This document shows positions 14,491-27,220 of a DNA stretch of 64,000 nt, one piece after another. The translations under genes and the position numbers were made by a program. The notes under the pieces were generated by a model that searched no databases, was not told where the DNA came from, and saw nothing but the letters and a program-made list of their open reading frames with translations. The DNA lies in assembly GCA_963585895.1 (NCBI GenBank), contig OY757904.1, forward strand, positions 5,507,515-5,571,514, read 5' to 3'. The number at the start of each line of letters is the position of its first letter. Within the stretch, counting starts at the first letter, position 1. Source of the stretch: Sepioteuthis lessoniana. Its lineage: Eukaryota; Mollusca; Cephalopoda; Myopsida; Loliginidae.

Positions 14491-15179
14491 TGTTTCATAT
14501 TTACAAGTGAATTACTCAAATACACATGTCAATTTTATTTTCTATTTTTTATTAACTTATGTGACTGACCGCTTCTGTTTAAGTTTGAACTCTTATTACA
14601 TGACATTCTGAACTCCTTGTCATAATTAGATGTCCTCAATATACAGTTGTCATGTCAGTAGTATCTAATGACTTTCACTGGAAAGAAGTGATAGCAAGTA
14701 TTCTTGGTATTATAATCTATTTATTTGCATTCCTGTCTTGATGGTTTCAATTCTTTCTTAATTGTCCAGTTCTTTGCCATCTCTTTACAAAGATATTTAC
14801 ATCTGTTTAAATTGAAATAAATACGATTGTTAATTCATGTTTCCTAATTTTTTCATTATGTCAAAAGGAATATATACTATTCCATTGATCAAATCTCCAT
14901 TCATTATGTGAGAGATCTTTGAACAGATCATCACAATAATCAAATGTGGTATCCTTGTCCAGATTGAATAATTTAATTAAAATGCAATGTTCAACGGAAT
15001 TTAAGAGTTGTATACTGAATAAGAGAATTTACTTTAAATAAAAACTGTTAAAACTGTTTTGAATTGATTACCTTCGTTGAAAATAAAATAGATCCTTTTT
15101 TTAATCATTCTGGTCTAAATCGCGTCAATTCATTATTTTATGGTTACCGTTTTATAACTTTTACTGTAAAAACATTTCA
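14491..15179. other. No recognised feature
   Basis: Unique AT-rich sequence. Confidence 0.5.
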
Positions 15180-15617
15180 TTATTTTTGTGTGTTTTAACA
15201 CTGTTTCTGCATAAGTATATTTAGATATTCCTTTCTGGTCTTGAATCATTTTTAAGAATATCTCTTCCATAACATGTAAATAATTTTATTCTAGTTTTTT
15301 TCCTGTATAATTTTCCAACGTCAGTGCACGAATGAGAACATCGTTTGTGCCATATATTACGACTACAAATTACTTTCAGGATCCTAAATATCAGAGGAAG
15401 ATGCGTAAACATCCTGTGATTATTTACAATTCTTTCTTTTTAGCGCTTTTTTTCTAAATTAGGAATGAATTGCCCTTAGTTATCAACTCAGGGATTTTTA
15501 CTTCATTGAGCAATGATTTTTCTTACTTTCCCCTGTATTGAAATATATCTTTTGAAGAACACATAGATGCCATCTTGGCTTCGCACTTTCTGGTTTACAA
15601 TCTTTATTAGACTTTTC

Positions 15618-15676
<59 letters not shown>

Positions 15677-15905
15677 CCATATCGCGTCCATCTTAAGTTT
15701 ACCTTTTTTAATTGATTTGACGACCACTCTACTTTTCATATGCTCCTATAATCTACTCAAAATATTTTATTCAGCTCGAGTCAGATTTTAATGTTTTCTT
15801 TTTATTGTTATTTCTATATTTACTATTGTGTAGGGCTTACTTTTCTGTCAATTGTTTTTGGTTTACCTTTGCTGACCTTATTTGTTTAAAACCCTCGGAA
15901 GCAAT
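15180..15905. repeat. Duplicated segment, copy 2 (partner at 11.6 kb)
   Basis: Same order of blocks as 11640-12560 with substitutions and small indels, plus an AT array at 15623-15670. It abuts a LINE 3' end at about 15.91 kb, so it could be that element's downstream flank or an older repeat family. Confidence 0.75.
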
Positions 15906-15907
15906 AA

Positions 15908-16320
15908 TTATTTATAAATATAAATCATTTTTTTCAACTTTACTTTTGGCTTTTTACAATCCTTCTCCGGCATCTTTACCCAACACCTTGGTGTAGGGGA
16001 GGTAGTGATTACATCTATCGCTCCATCAATCTTTTTGAGGATAACTTTTCGTGATACATTGATCCTAAGGAGCTGAGTAGTTCTACAAAGTGGAATTTCA
16101 CATTGGCTAGGACTGTCAGGTATCTTATTACGGCGTTTACCTGTCCTTTTTTTAATCATACCAAGAGTTCCCATTGTTATTGGCACATTGTTGATATTAA
16201 GGTCCCTCATATTTTTTTCGATTTCAATTTCCAGATCTTTTGCTTTACTTATTTTATCATACTCTTTGACTGATATGGTATAATCTGTTAGCACTGACAT
16301 AGCAAATAGAAGACATGTTT
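15908..16320 (-). mobile_element. LINE-C: 3' end of a restriction-like-endonuclease LINE
   Basis: The minus-strand frame contains DYTISVKEYDKISKAKDLEIEIEKN, then NNVPITMGTLGMIKKRTGK, then a block like LCRTTQLLR. In this LINE group the pattern ...KEYDKI.KYKDLEIEIE.MW...VPV.IGALG.IKKG forms the end of the restriction-like endonuclease region and the C terminus. It differs clearly from LINE-A, whose equivalent reads KYLDLARELKKLWN, so it is a separate family. Only the C-terminal 130 residues and the 3' region are present. Confidence 0.6.
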
Positions 16321-16334
16321 TCTTTTATATTCTT

Positions 16335-16813
16335 TGACAACTCTATCAAGTCTTTTGCCACTATTTTACTTCTTGCGAATTTTTCCTACCAGAGTTAAGT
16401 GGTGTCAAACTGATACCAAGTCTCTTCCGGTCTCCAGGACTCTTCTCAATATTCTGGCCGATTTCAACCATACAGTTGTTAAGATAGTATCGATTCCTCC
16501 TCGAATTTTCAACTCATCGAGCCTCTTTCCAAACCTTTATAAACCGTTCCAAGTGCACTAATTACAATTGGTTTAATTGTCACCCTCATGTTCCGCAGCT
16601 TTCTTAGTTCTCGGGCAAAGTCTACGTACTTATCTCCCTTTTCGCTTTCTTTGATTTTAACTCTGTTGTCCGATCGGACGGCAAAGTCCACTATTCGGCA
16701 TATTCTTTTTTTTATTATCTTTGCTTGTATTTCAAAATCCCAGAGAATGTTATGCGTCTCATTCTTCAGGACGGATTCTGGTTTGTACGTACACCATTCG
16801 GTAGTATGGCCAA
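16335..16813 (-). mobile_element. LINE-A copy 2 (R4/Dong-like), heavily 5'-truncated
   Basis: Starting from the TAA array on its 5' side it encodes TTEWCTYKPESVLKNETHNILWDFEIQ, then DFAVRSDNRVKIKESEKGDKYVDFARELRKL and VISALGTVYKGL, which match the endonuclease region of the better copy at 16.8-18.6 kb. The 3' end near 16.35 kb keeps a GGTAGGAAAAATTCGCAAGA-type terminus like that of the copy at 24.6 kb. Its truncation point touches the TAA array at 16814-16842. Confidence 0.8.
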
Positions 16814-16842
16814 ATATTATTATTATTATTATTACTATTATT
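16814..16842. repeat. (TAA)n array between two LINE-A copies
   Basis: Read on the minus strand, (AAT)n follows the 3' end of one LINE-A and precedes the truncated 5' end of another. Confidence 0.95.
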
Positions 16843-18627
16843 CACTCATTAGAGCTTTTCACATCAGCGATAGCTGATGGTTTTTCACTGAAGTCTGAGT
16901 GACAGCAAGTCTCCTCAAGTCTCCAGGACTCTTCTTAGTATTCTGGCAGTTCTCAACAATGCTGTCGTTTGGATGGTCTCCACTCGTCCGCCAACCTCCA
17001 AGTCCTCTAGTCCCTTTAGTAATCCCTTAATTACTGTTCCAAACGCACCAATTACAATTGGTATAATTGTCACCTGCATGTTCCACAGTTTTTTCAGTTC
17101 CCTAGCAAGGTCGAGGTACTTATCCTTCTTTTCACATTCTTTCAGTTTTATTGTGGTCTGCCGGGACAGCAAAGTCGACTATTTTGCAAGTTCTCTTTTT
17201 TTTTTGTTGATTATTATTAAGTCTGGTCTCCTGGCCGGAGTTTGGTGATCCGTTTGTATATTAAAGTCCCATAGGAGTTTATGCGAGTCATTTTCTAGGA
17301 CAGGTGCTGGGTTGTGCATATACCATTTGTTAGTATGGTCGAATTTAAATTTCTTACACATTTCCCAGTGAGTCACCTTACCGACCCAGTCGTGTCTCGC
17401 CTTATACTCCCGCTGTGCTAATTTGCTGCATTCGCTTATTATATGATTGATGGTTTCATCTCTGTCACCACATAGCCTGCATTTGCTATTTTGTTGCGTC
17501 TTATCTATTTTCGCTTTGATATGATTCGTTCTTATGGCGATGTCCTGTGCTGCTATTAGGAGAGATTCTGTTTCTCTCTTAAAGTTTCCTTTCCTTAGCC
17601 ATGTCCAAGTTTTGTCGTGTGAGATATTGTTTATGAGTCGTTTAAAGCGGCCATAAAGTTGTTTTCCCTCCCATTTTTTATTCCTAGTTATGGTCATTCT
17701 GTTCATAGTGTCCTCAGTTTCGTGTCTGGTGGCTGTAATGAGTCCTCCTTCGTGTTTTTGTATATAGTTTTCGAGTCGATATATGGATGTGTCAACGCTG
17801 TCTTCAATGCTGGCAAGTCCTCTTCCTCCTTCTTTTCTAGATACATATAGTCTGTCAACGTCGTCTCTGGGATGCAATGCCTTATGCATTGTCATTATTT
17901 TTCTTGTCCTTTGTTCAATTTGTTTAAGTTCCTCTCGGGTCCACTTGAGAAAGGGTCCGGAATATCTAACGAGAGGTACAGCCCAAGTATTGATTCCTTT
18001 GATGAGGTTTCTGCTATTGAGTTTTGTCTCGAGTAGTTTTCTTGTTCTTCTGAGGCATTCTTTCTGGATTTTTTCTTTCATCTCTGCTTGTTTGATGATG
18101 TCAGCCTCCAAGATGCCCAAGTATTTGTAGGTTTCGTTTTCTGCGAGTGTTTTTATCTTATACTGGTTTGGTAGTTCCATCCCGTCAGTTAGATGTCGTT
18201 TGCCACTTTTCATTACAAGCATTGCACACTTTTCTATGCCAAATTCCATTCCTATGTCCCGGCTGTATATTCTAACTGTGTGAATGAGGGTTTCCAGTTC
18301 TTTTTCATTTTTTGCAAAAAGTTTGATGTCGTCCATGTACATTAAATGATTAACTTTTTCCTGTGATCTGCCGAGTTTGTATCCGGCTGTGCATTTTCTG
18401 AGTATGTGGTTAAGTGGCATCATGGCAATTATGAATAGTAAGGGTGATAGAGGATCTCCTTGGATGATCCCTCTCTGGATCTTTGCTTCAGCTAATTTTC
18501 TTCCTCCTGCTGTCAGTTCGACTCTCCAGGTTTTCATAGTTTTGTCGATGAAGTTTATGATATTTTGTACATTTTTTGGCTGTTTATTATCCAGCTATGC
18601 GGAACCATATCATATGCCTTCTTGTAG

Positions 18628-18629
<2 letters not shown>
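16843..18629 (-). mobile_element. LINE-A copy 3 (R4/Dong-like): RT, zinc finger, endonuclease
   Basis: Best-preserved LINE of this family here. The longest frame (18537 to 17179, 452 residues) holds late reverse transcriptase motifs: RGIIQGDPLSPLLF at residues 22-35 and the catalytic YMDD at 67-70. It also holds a CCHC finger (C353, C356, H365, C370) and the RPDL start of a restriction-like endonuclease (437-440). The following frames supply IVDFAVPADH and KYLDLARELKKLW. Upstream, DYKKAYDMVPHSWI of RT is in another frame. At least two frame changes near 17.17 kb and one near 18.54 kb make it dead. R4/Dong LINEs are known to carry this endonuclease type, and Bombyx Dong was described from a TAA repeat. 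Both ends here lie in TAA arrays. Confidence 0.88.

Positions 18630-18684
<55 letters not shown>
18630..18684. repeat. (TAA)n array at the 5' junction of LINE-A copy 3
   Basis: About 55 bp of pure ATT/TAA directly against the truncated RT sequence. Confidence 0.95.
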
Positions 18685-18685
<1 letters not shown>

Positions 18686-18782
18686 GTATGATTATTTGAT
18701 ACTGTATAGCTGAGTGCAATTCATAACTATTAGAGAGAAATACCTGAAAACAACCAATACACACCCGTACACAACCACCACA

Positions 18783-18793
18783 CACATGCACAA

Positions 18794-18887
<94 letters not shown>

Positions 18888-18892
18888 CCACC
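18783..18892. repeat. (CA)n-(TA)n compound microsatellite
   Basis: CA-rich irregular start, then a pure CA run, then TA with a few interruptions. Frames on both strands are repeat artefacts. Confidence 0.95.
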
Positions 18893-19803
18893 ATTGAATT
18901 AGCGTCCTGTTTGTATTTTTTCCGTACCACTTTCACTGTGAAACAACATAATCCATTAAGGCAATCTTTGACATGAAAATTCATAAAATCTTCTCATGTG
19001 TCATGGGAAGTAGGCTTTCCTGTTTATTTGGGATCACCAGTGGTCACACTTAGAATATATTTAGATCAAACTCACCAAAACAAATAAGTTTTATAAAAGA
19101 ATTTTTCCATTCTTGATTCTGATTTATTGCAATCTTTATACAAAGTGTTTATCATTTAACCAAGTTGCCTCTGTGCTAGAATGTGAGATAAGCTCGGTTT
19201 AAATCTTATGCTTTGAAGGAAGAAATCATTCTGCAAAGAAGAAACTATCACTAATATGGATTCCTCTTTAGGGGTACCTCAGTCACCAGATTACAAACCT
19301 AGATTCTTTAATGATAGCAGGTGCAACCCGCACATAGTCCCCTGAAATTGAGCAATTTTTTCTAATATTTTTCAATGCTTTTTTGTAACATATCACTTTT
19401 TCTTCAATTTGTATAGAAACTCCCACACACACACACATGTAAATACTCTATATTTGTTGGCGAATAGTTTTTTTACTTCTTAAAATGATTTTGACGTAGA
19501 CCAGGTATTTATATGTTTGTTGCGGCTTTTTTTGACTGTTTTCTTTATCCTCATTTTAATGGATCTTGCCTATGGATAGAAAAATATATGCTGCATGCAT
19601 TTTAGCTACCATTAGGTATCGAATTTATGAGTAATAGAAATCTCTATTCACATCTAAGGTGGTACATGTATATCTGTGTTTATATTCATGTAGGTCTACT
19701 TGTATTGCCATGTCTACCAATCTGCTACACTTTACCCAAATACTTATTAATCTATTTGAAAACCAAATTTGTCTTATTCTGTTTTCACAGTCACTCTGTC
19801 TCT
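18893..19803. other. No recognised feature
   Basis: Unique sequence. Confidence 0.5.
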
Positions 19804-19805
19804 AT

Positions 19806-19836
<31 letters not shown>

Positions 19837-19990
19837 ACACACTCACACTCACACACACTCACACACTCACACATACACACACACTTACACACATACACGC
19901 TCATACACACATACACACACACACTCACACACGCATACACACATGCACACATTCACGCACACACACACACACTCACACACTGACACAGAC

Positions 19991-20039
<49 letters not shown>

Positions 20040-20047
20040 TATATATA
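19804..20047. repeat. Long imperfect (CA)n array
   Basis: About 240 bp of CA with frequent CTCA, TACA and GCA variants and a pure CA end. Three overlapping Thr-His-rich frames here are artefacts. Confidence 0.95.
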
Positions 20048-21949
20048 TTCAGCCAAAAATTATTCTAGTTTATTTGGTAAAAATTCAATACATATTCATT
20101 TTTATTTTGGACAATAACTTTGTTAAACCTATTTACCAATTCTTTACTCTATTTTTTGCCATCTTTCAGATAATTTCATAATTTTATTCGCCCAGAACTT
20201 TCTCAACAAAGAATTTTGCTAGATGCCTTTTGCAGACTTCGAACGTTCTTTTTTTTCATCAGGCGAATCATGTAAAGACTGGAATGAATGGTAATCTGAA
20301 GCACCATATCAACAATACGATGAATGAGAGAATATTTACGAGCCGAGTAACAGCAATTTTGGTCTGGTAATCCAAAGGTACATACGGCTTAGCAATACAT
20401 TGATACAATATTACGTTATTTCATTTAACTAATTTTGCATAGTTTTCGCCGATCTTCGCATTCACTAAGTTTAGTTGAGAACAGTACTTATTCAAATCAT
20501 TCATCAATTCTTCGCAGGTATTCATAGTAGAAAACAACTTTCCAATCCTTGCATATGCACATCACCTGCAAAAATGAATATTAGATAGCGAATCAAACGC
20601 CTGCTTTATTTTATTTTTACTCCATATAAAAGTAACAAATGACTAACTTAACCGAGCTATCTAAAATTATTTTTTAAACATTACTAGAATATTTTCGGTA
20701 TGTTGATTAGATTCAACGTCGAATAAGTTTGAATATATTGAAATGACTTGATTCAACGCAATACTATTAATGAAGTGGTCTACCTGACAGAAAGGCATCA
20801 ATCAGTAAAAATATCAACTTTCCAAATCACTTTTAATAGGATCATTTACAGTACCTTCATTATAAACTTCAGATGTGATATTTTGCATTCTATATTTTAC
20901 AAAGTAGAAAAGTAAATACCGATACGTCAATTTTGACATTTTTTTTAACAAATGCAAGTTTATGTGTCATCTATCAAAATACAATGGAATTTTTTTTACT
21001 TTTTTTTTATCTAAATGAGTGAAAATTATATTTTACAAATACCATCTAACTAATAAGTGCAATGTGAAATTTTAGGGTAAATATAGATAGAAAGAAAAAC
21101 TGCTTAAGAAAGTATTTAATTTGGTTTTTACGATAAATGGAAATAACTTTAAATAACGCAATTGTAATTTGAGTCCCTATATCTAAGTAAAATCTTTGAG
21201 TTATTTCAAAAGAAACTTATTTTTTTTGTATCGTAGATTTTCTCCGTTTTCTTCACTTTTTCTTTGGCTATTCTTCCCGTAATTACATACATTTCACTTT
21301 GTTTCACAAGTTTTCATTTATAACGAATTACTACAAACTGACTTTACTTGAGGGACATTAAATAAAAGCTAAAGTAAATAGATATTTACTTCGCAGAGAT
21401 TAGGCTAAAAGTATTGATTTCCATTTTAAGATCGACGTCTCTGATACTGATCAGTGAATCATTAAACTATCAATGTTGCCTAAAACCTAAGTTATGCTTG
21501 ATCTGGAACACACGCTTTATAGACCTTTCAGCACGTTCTGTTCCTAAATGATCACTCATGCAAGAACTACTCTCCCAACTTTGGCTTACCTTGTGGGAAT
21601 CGGTATTTTTAACGTGTCTGGACCGTATGCTAAAGTTATTCCCTAATCACAAAGCAGCATGAATGGGTCATTCAGTTTGTTTCTTCTAACAGCCGACTTC
21701 ATTTTTTATGGTGATTACCATGAGACCAACAACGTCGTCGACCATCCATAGATGGCCAAAATCATTATTCCAGAGTAACAACATCGAAGACCAATTCGGT
21801 GAAAAGTAAACAACAACGAGACATTCAAAAGCGTAATAGAATATTTGTAATTTAAGAAAGCAATGATGCTTATTGAAATCTGCAGAGAAACCGACTTCAA
21901 ATTTTGTTTATATAGAGATTTTATCAAATTCTGAATCAATCTAATTCTT
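20048..21949. other. Unique AT-rich sequence, nothing recognised
   Basis: No domain-bearing frame, RNA-like structure or repeat match within the window was recognised. Confidence 0.5.
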
Positions 21950-21970
21950 TCATATATACATATATATATA

Positions 21971-22015
<45 letters not shown>

Positions 22016-22016
22016 A
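21950..22016. repeat. (TA)n-(TG)n microsatellite
   Basis: A short TA/CATA stretch followed by a pure TG run. Confidence 0.95.
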
Positions 22017-24114
22017 TAATATTAGCAGCTGCAACATATTCAATGTTTTATCACATTAATGTAAATGAGTCAATTATCAATTTTTCTCACTTCCTCAAAT
22101 AATTCCCGGAGCGTAAACAAAAAATAAGCACTAAAGAACAGACAAGATTCAATCTTAAAAAACAAAACAAGATCGTCTTTTGTGGAATGTTCTTTGATAG
22201 TAATTCTTGTGTATAAAACTTGTTTTAAGATACAACAGAAATTGTTTTTTTACGATTAATTAATCTTAAAAACCCATGTCTTATGTAAACAGACAATAAA
22301 GTTATTTCTCTCGTTTTTTTTTTTTTAATTGTAGCAATATATAAAAGTATAACACCAAACTATGTTTGTATAAGTTTTTAGTAGTTGTCAAGAGGTTAAC
22401 ATTTAAGACTTGTAAAATTCATTGTTTGCACAGCAAATATAACTGTGTCTTGATTTTCCAATGGTTTGGTATAAGTTATAGAAAAAAACATGGCCGTAAT
22501 TTTGGTCTCTCAATTTGGCATGATACTTACGTTTCAAATCGAGCTTATTGCTTTCAAAGATTTGTGATTTTTTTTAGAATTCATATTTTGAAAATACATC
22601 TGGGTTCCATTATTAGTAAGAGTAAATCCAGTAATTATACCGCTAACCACCCATTATTTAAGTGATGAAAAATAGACGGACAAAAAAGAAAATTTGTTGA
22701 TTTACAGTCAGAGTTGTACATTTAGCAGTCATTAATCAACTTAGACACAGTATTTTTATTCTGAATCTGATTATACAATTTTAAATGATGATTATTGATT
22801 TTACCACAAAAAGAAAAACCCATTTCAATCTTGAAATTAGTTGTTTTTCTTTTAATTTGGTTTCCATCGATCTAGCATCAAACAAAAATCTCTGTTTGTA
22901 AAAGGTGGGATTCTCCGACTGCTTTGACAGTTTCTTTATACTTTAATGTACGTGTGTTCGACCTTGGTTACTTGTAAGAAAAGCATCACTTTTTTGTTGA
23001 AGACGTAATCTTTAAACTAATCTGAAGATCGAATATACAAAGCTATTGTTAACGGTACGTGTGATTCGTTTTCCTTTTGTTTTCTCTTTTCTTCGTTCAG
23101 ACATCATTTCTTTATTTCCAGCTCAAAACATTTAAATGATGTAGCAAAGAACAATGTCAGGTTATACACCTCAATACGTTAATTTATACACTACAGTTAT
23201 CTAAAATATTTTCTCTTTTTAAAATGAAATATTTTCTTTATGTCACTTTGATATAAATTATATAAGAGGTAAGTGTTCATATCATTGAATGCTTAATAAT
23301 TAAGAAATAAATTATGGAAAACCCAAATAGATACAACTTAATAAAAACAATATAAAGGCATGAAAATTATAACATGTTGTTATTTATTGCCAACTTCTTA
23401 TGTTAATGTTTAAAATCTGCATTCATATATTAGTTGAAGAGCCCGTTTACGCTGAATTAAGAATCAAAATTTTGATTGCAAACAAAAAGACCAATAGTTA
23501 GGATGTATTTACTTAGTTACTTGTTCTAGACTATTTCTATTTGACAATCTTTGAAATTAATTTTAAAACATATACCAAAAATCTACATAACAAAAAAGGA
23601 GATTTAGCTATTAAATGTTTATATAAATACAAATATAATATCGTTCCATGAAACATTTTAGAAATTGTTATTGTTTTAAGAGAGAGAAACATAACTGATT
23701 TGTCTATTTATACATTTTGACTTTGTCCTACTTGTTAGTTGGAAATAATCAATAATTTTATGTAATTGTTTTAAATCTCAAACTTAACAACCAACTTATA
23801 AACTTAATTTGCAATGTTTAATGTCTAATTTAATACAAATAAATACGTTAGTACCAAAAAATAAGCAATTTTGAAGTTTGAAAATATAAATACTATTGAA
23901 TAATTCGGTCTTGCAGCAGCATGGCTTTGCCCTCATTATTTGTTATTGCAAAAGAAGCCGATCCTAAGACAACATTAATTCCACTGGGCAACACTGGACT
24001 GCATTTTACCTCATCCTCTAATAATTATTTTGAATGACTTGGCAAGACCAACGGGTAATGTTCATTCATATCTCTTTGACAGTCAATATCCCCTTCACAT
24101 GATAATGTTACCCT
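22017..24114. other. Unique AT-rich sequence, nothing recognised
   Basis: The longest repeat-poor stretch together with 20.0-21.9 kb. Frames at about 22.37-22.67 kb carry no known motif. Confidence 0.5.
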
Positions 24115-24320
24115 ATCGGTGAGGCTTAGAATACTTCAACTGAATTTTCTCATAAAAAGAATCCCCTGGGTATGACATTAAAACATATTTGGCTGTGAGG
24201 CACAAGAGTTCTGAATAGCGTAAAGTGTCATTTTGTTGAAATTATTCCCAGTTCCGGTCAGAGCCGGTGTTGTAGCACCTGTTAGGGTCATATTTATGGG
24301 TCACATAGATATTTTCGAAA
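24115..24320 (+). repeat. Composite repeat C, copy 2 (body only)
   Basis: Diverged body: CGGTGAGGCTTAGAATACTTCAACTG, then CCTGGGTATGACATTAAA, CCCAGTTCCGGTCAGAGCC, and GTAGCACCTGTTAGGGTCAT followed by TTATGGGTC. No tandem array follows. Confidence 0.6.
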
Positions 24321-24354
24321 ATGTTAAGTTCTAAATTGTAATACCTGAAACGAT

Positions 24355-24690
24355 GTCACTCTGTCCAGGAAAATGAGATGCATGAACTTCTCTGGGATTT
24401 TGTGATACAAACGAATCACCTAATCTCGACCAGACGACCAGACTTAGTGATTGTCAACAAAATAATGTGAACCAACCGAATAGTGGACTTTGCTGTCCCG
24501 GCAGACCGCAGAATAAAATTGAAAGCAAGCGAAAAGAGGGATAAGTACCTGGACCATGCTAGGGAACTGAAAAAATTATGGAACATGGAAGTGACATTGA
24601 CAAAGACTTGAGGAGACTTGCAGTCACTCAAACTCCAACGAGAAACCATCGGCAAATGCTGGTGTGAAAAACTCGCAATATTATTATTAT
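24355..24690 (+). mobile_element. LINE-A copy 4, internally deleted 3' end
   Basis: It reads EMHELLWDFVIQTNHLISTRRPDLVIVNK, then IVDFAVPADRRIKLKASEKRDKYLDHARELKKLWN with one break. This is the endonuclease region of LINE-A (catalytic-type PD and D...K positions visible). About 130 bp are then missing relative to the copy at 16.9 kb before the terminal RRLAVTQTPTRNHR-like sequence and a GTGTGAAAAACTCGCAAT terminus. The 3' side is followed by (ATT)n-(ATC)n. Confidence 0.8.
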
Positions 24691-24701
24691 TATCATCATC
24701 A

Positions 24702-26914
24702 TTAAATTAAAATAGTCACTAAAAACATAATTACTTGAAAAAATACTGACTTCAGCATTAAAAAAAGTGCTTCCATGCCGTAAAAAGAACCAACCAATTC
24801 ATCTATGTGTGAAATAGATCTGTTCAAAAACGTTTAATATTTGGTAGGAATACTTGAAACCATTTCATTGCATACAAATTACTTGTATTAAGAATCGTTA
24901 CTTGAAGCTATAATTATTTACTTCAAATTATTATTAGGGAAATATTTGTGTAAATTATCCTTACTAGATAAGAATGAATCGGAAACAGTAAAAGAGAGAG
25001 TGTAGAGTCATATTATTAATGTTAAATCATTAGGTTTGAAAAGTAAATATTTTCCTATCCTACTCAATTATTCATTTCCATTTATAAACATACATTAATA
25101 TGAAAGCTTTACGCCTAAAATAGCGAAACACTGTATGTCTGCGGTGAGTGATGTCACAGAAAAAAAGACATCTGTTCAATGAGTGCCACTTTGATAGGAA
25201 TAATCATACGAGTTTAATATAAGCACATCGCTTTCTTCCCTTGAATCTATCTTATCTGTTGTAAAACAATGCAAACAAAAGATACATTCTTTTGTTACTC
25301 ATAACTTTGAGTTTCTCAAAGATAATTTATTAGGCTGCTTACAATACTTTGTAGGCAAGATCAGATTCTGTATTAGAAAAGAAAATCCGCAATTCTTTTT
25401 CAACGTACAATGCTTTCACTTTTTTGTGAAAGATTTCATGATATGTTGACAGTTAATGAGTTAAAGCTTTGAACAACTAAAACATTTATATGCAAATATA
25501 TCATACAGCAATATTCATAGGAACAGAAATTAAGTTTTTTTTTACACTCATAAACGACTCGTTAATTTTGACTTTTGGAGAAAAACCCAAGCAAAATACA
25601 AATCAATAACGATCTTTATTGACAGAAACAACACATCAAAGAAAATATCTTTTTTTTTTCGTGCAGAATAAAAGATAGGGGGGGGTAATAATTGTCAGTT
25701 ACACATCAGCTACTTTTCTTTTTACACTTATCTAGGCTTATACGGTAAGTGATTTGGTATTTCATTGATTAGTTTTAGTATTCTGCTTCCTGATAGTGGT
25801 TCCCAAATAATACTAGAAGATATTTGGTATTTATCTGTATTCCTTCGAAACCAAGACGTGATTCATTGTAGGTTTATAGTTGGCTACAGGAAGCAATAAA
25901 TGTAGATATTTGTGCCATAAAAATATACAAAAACAGTATAACAGAAGTGAAATCTATTATAGGCAAGCTTTTTAAAAATTTGGAAGGGGAATTAACATAT
26001 TTCATTTCCTCATTAATAACAGAAAATTATGTTTAGTTTCAAAATTGGTTAATTAAAAGGATATTATATTACTTTAAAATGATATACAAAATTCTTATAT
26101 CCAGTAATCCTGGACTTAAAATGAAAGTGCACAGATGAAGAAATGAGAATATGTTTGTCCCAAGTATATCCTAAAATCAAAAAGGTTCATTTAAAAAAGA
26201 AAACATACATCCTATACAGAGGGTTGCAAAAGTTGGTATACAGTATCATACGAATGTTATAATAAAATATCATTAAAATGATCAAATTAGCTTCATTTTT
26301 TTATATTTTCAATGTCATTAATCATAATACATTTATCATAACTATAATAAACCTTTTATAATAATTTTTTAAGTTTTTTGAGAAAAATAAATATTTTGCT
26401 GGTAAAGTGGCAATTTAAACATAGCTTGTTATTTGACGGATGAGAAACAAGATTGGGATTTAAAACTGGAAGAGAGAAAATTGTGAACATGTGAGAAAGT
26501 AGTGGAGAGAAACTATCTTTGTTATTTAATGTTATGTGCCATATTGATTTGTTTAGATTATAAATGCAATGAATATTGAATATGTTTTCTTTTTCTATAA
26601 CAGTATAACTACTTTTTTAACTACCTGTATACTTGGTAAAAGTAAGAATTAATAATGATCTGTTGTTTTATTTATTTTACAAGTTCAAATTACAACATAT
26701 CAAAGATCGCAACCCGATTATCCGTTGGAGATTTAGTTCCTGAGTCAAGGATTCCTTCATTCACGTTAAGATATGAATAAATATCTGAACTTAATGTCAA
26801 AACGTCCAAGAGTCATTAGCGATCGTGCACCATATTTAATTAATGTTGACAGTTTCCGGGATTTCAAACTAAGGACGAAGGCTCCAAGTTGGCATGTAAC
26901 ATTTATGGCTAGAA
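24702..26914. other. Unique AT-rich sequence, nothing recognised
   Basis: No element or gene recognised. A G8 run lies near 25.68 kb. Confidence 0.5.
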
Positions 26915-27150
26915 GCTTTATCGGTGTGGTTTAGAATACGCAGCCTGCATCCCCTGCAGCAGAGAAGCAAGTCCCTCCACTCAAAAGAGGATGTTCTGAG
27001 TATGACATTAAACTATATCGTATGGCAAGACTTCAGTTCTGAGAAGTTTGGAGCATTCTTTTATTGCCATTACTTCCAGGTCCACTCAGTCACAGAGTGG
27101 TAATAACTGTTAGGGTCTCATATATGAGGCACATAAATCTGTTTAAAAAC
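26915..27150 (+). repeat. Composite repeat C, copy 3 (body only)
   Basis: Body with TTTAGAATACGCAGC, CTGAGTATGACATTAAACTAT, TTATTGCCATTACTTCCAGG and GTTAGGGTCTCATATATGAGG, matching the 45.5-kb copy in order and orientation. Confidence 0.65.
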
Positions 27151-27220
27151 TATTTGTGTACAATAAGAATGCTTGATGTCATATAACTGTAAATTGTTTG
27201 AATTGAGAAAACTTATCTGA

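Noticed and set aside
15985-16015. GGTGTAGGGGAGG-like similarity between the LINE-C 3' region and the antisense SINE body, as evidence of a SINE-LINE partnership
   Set aside because: The shared stretch is short and palindromic, lies inside the SINE rather than at its tail, and the neighbouring tail-like block is in the opposite orientation.
17659-18130. Plus-strand serine- and phenylalanine-rich frames over LINE-A copy 3
   Set aside because: They are antisense shadows of the RT and zinc-finger coding region.
19627-20068. Three long Thr-His-rich frames
   Set aside because: They come entirely from the imperfect CA array, where every frame is open.
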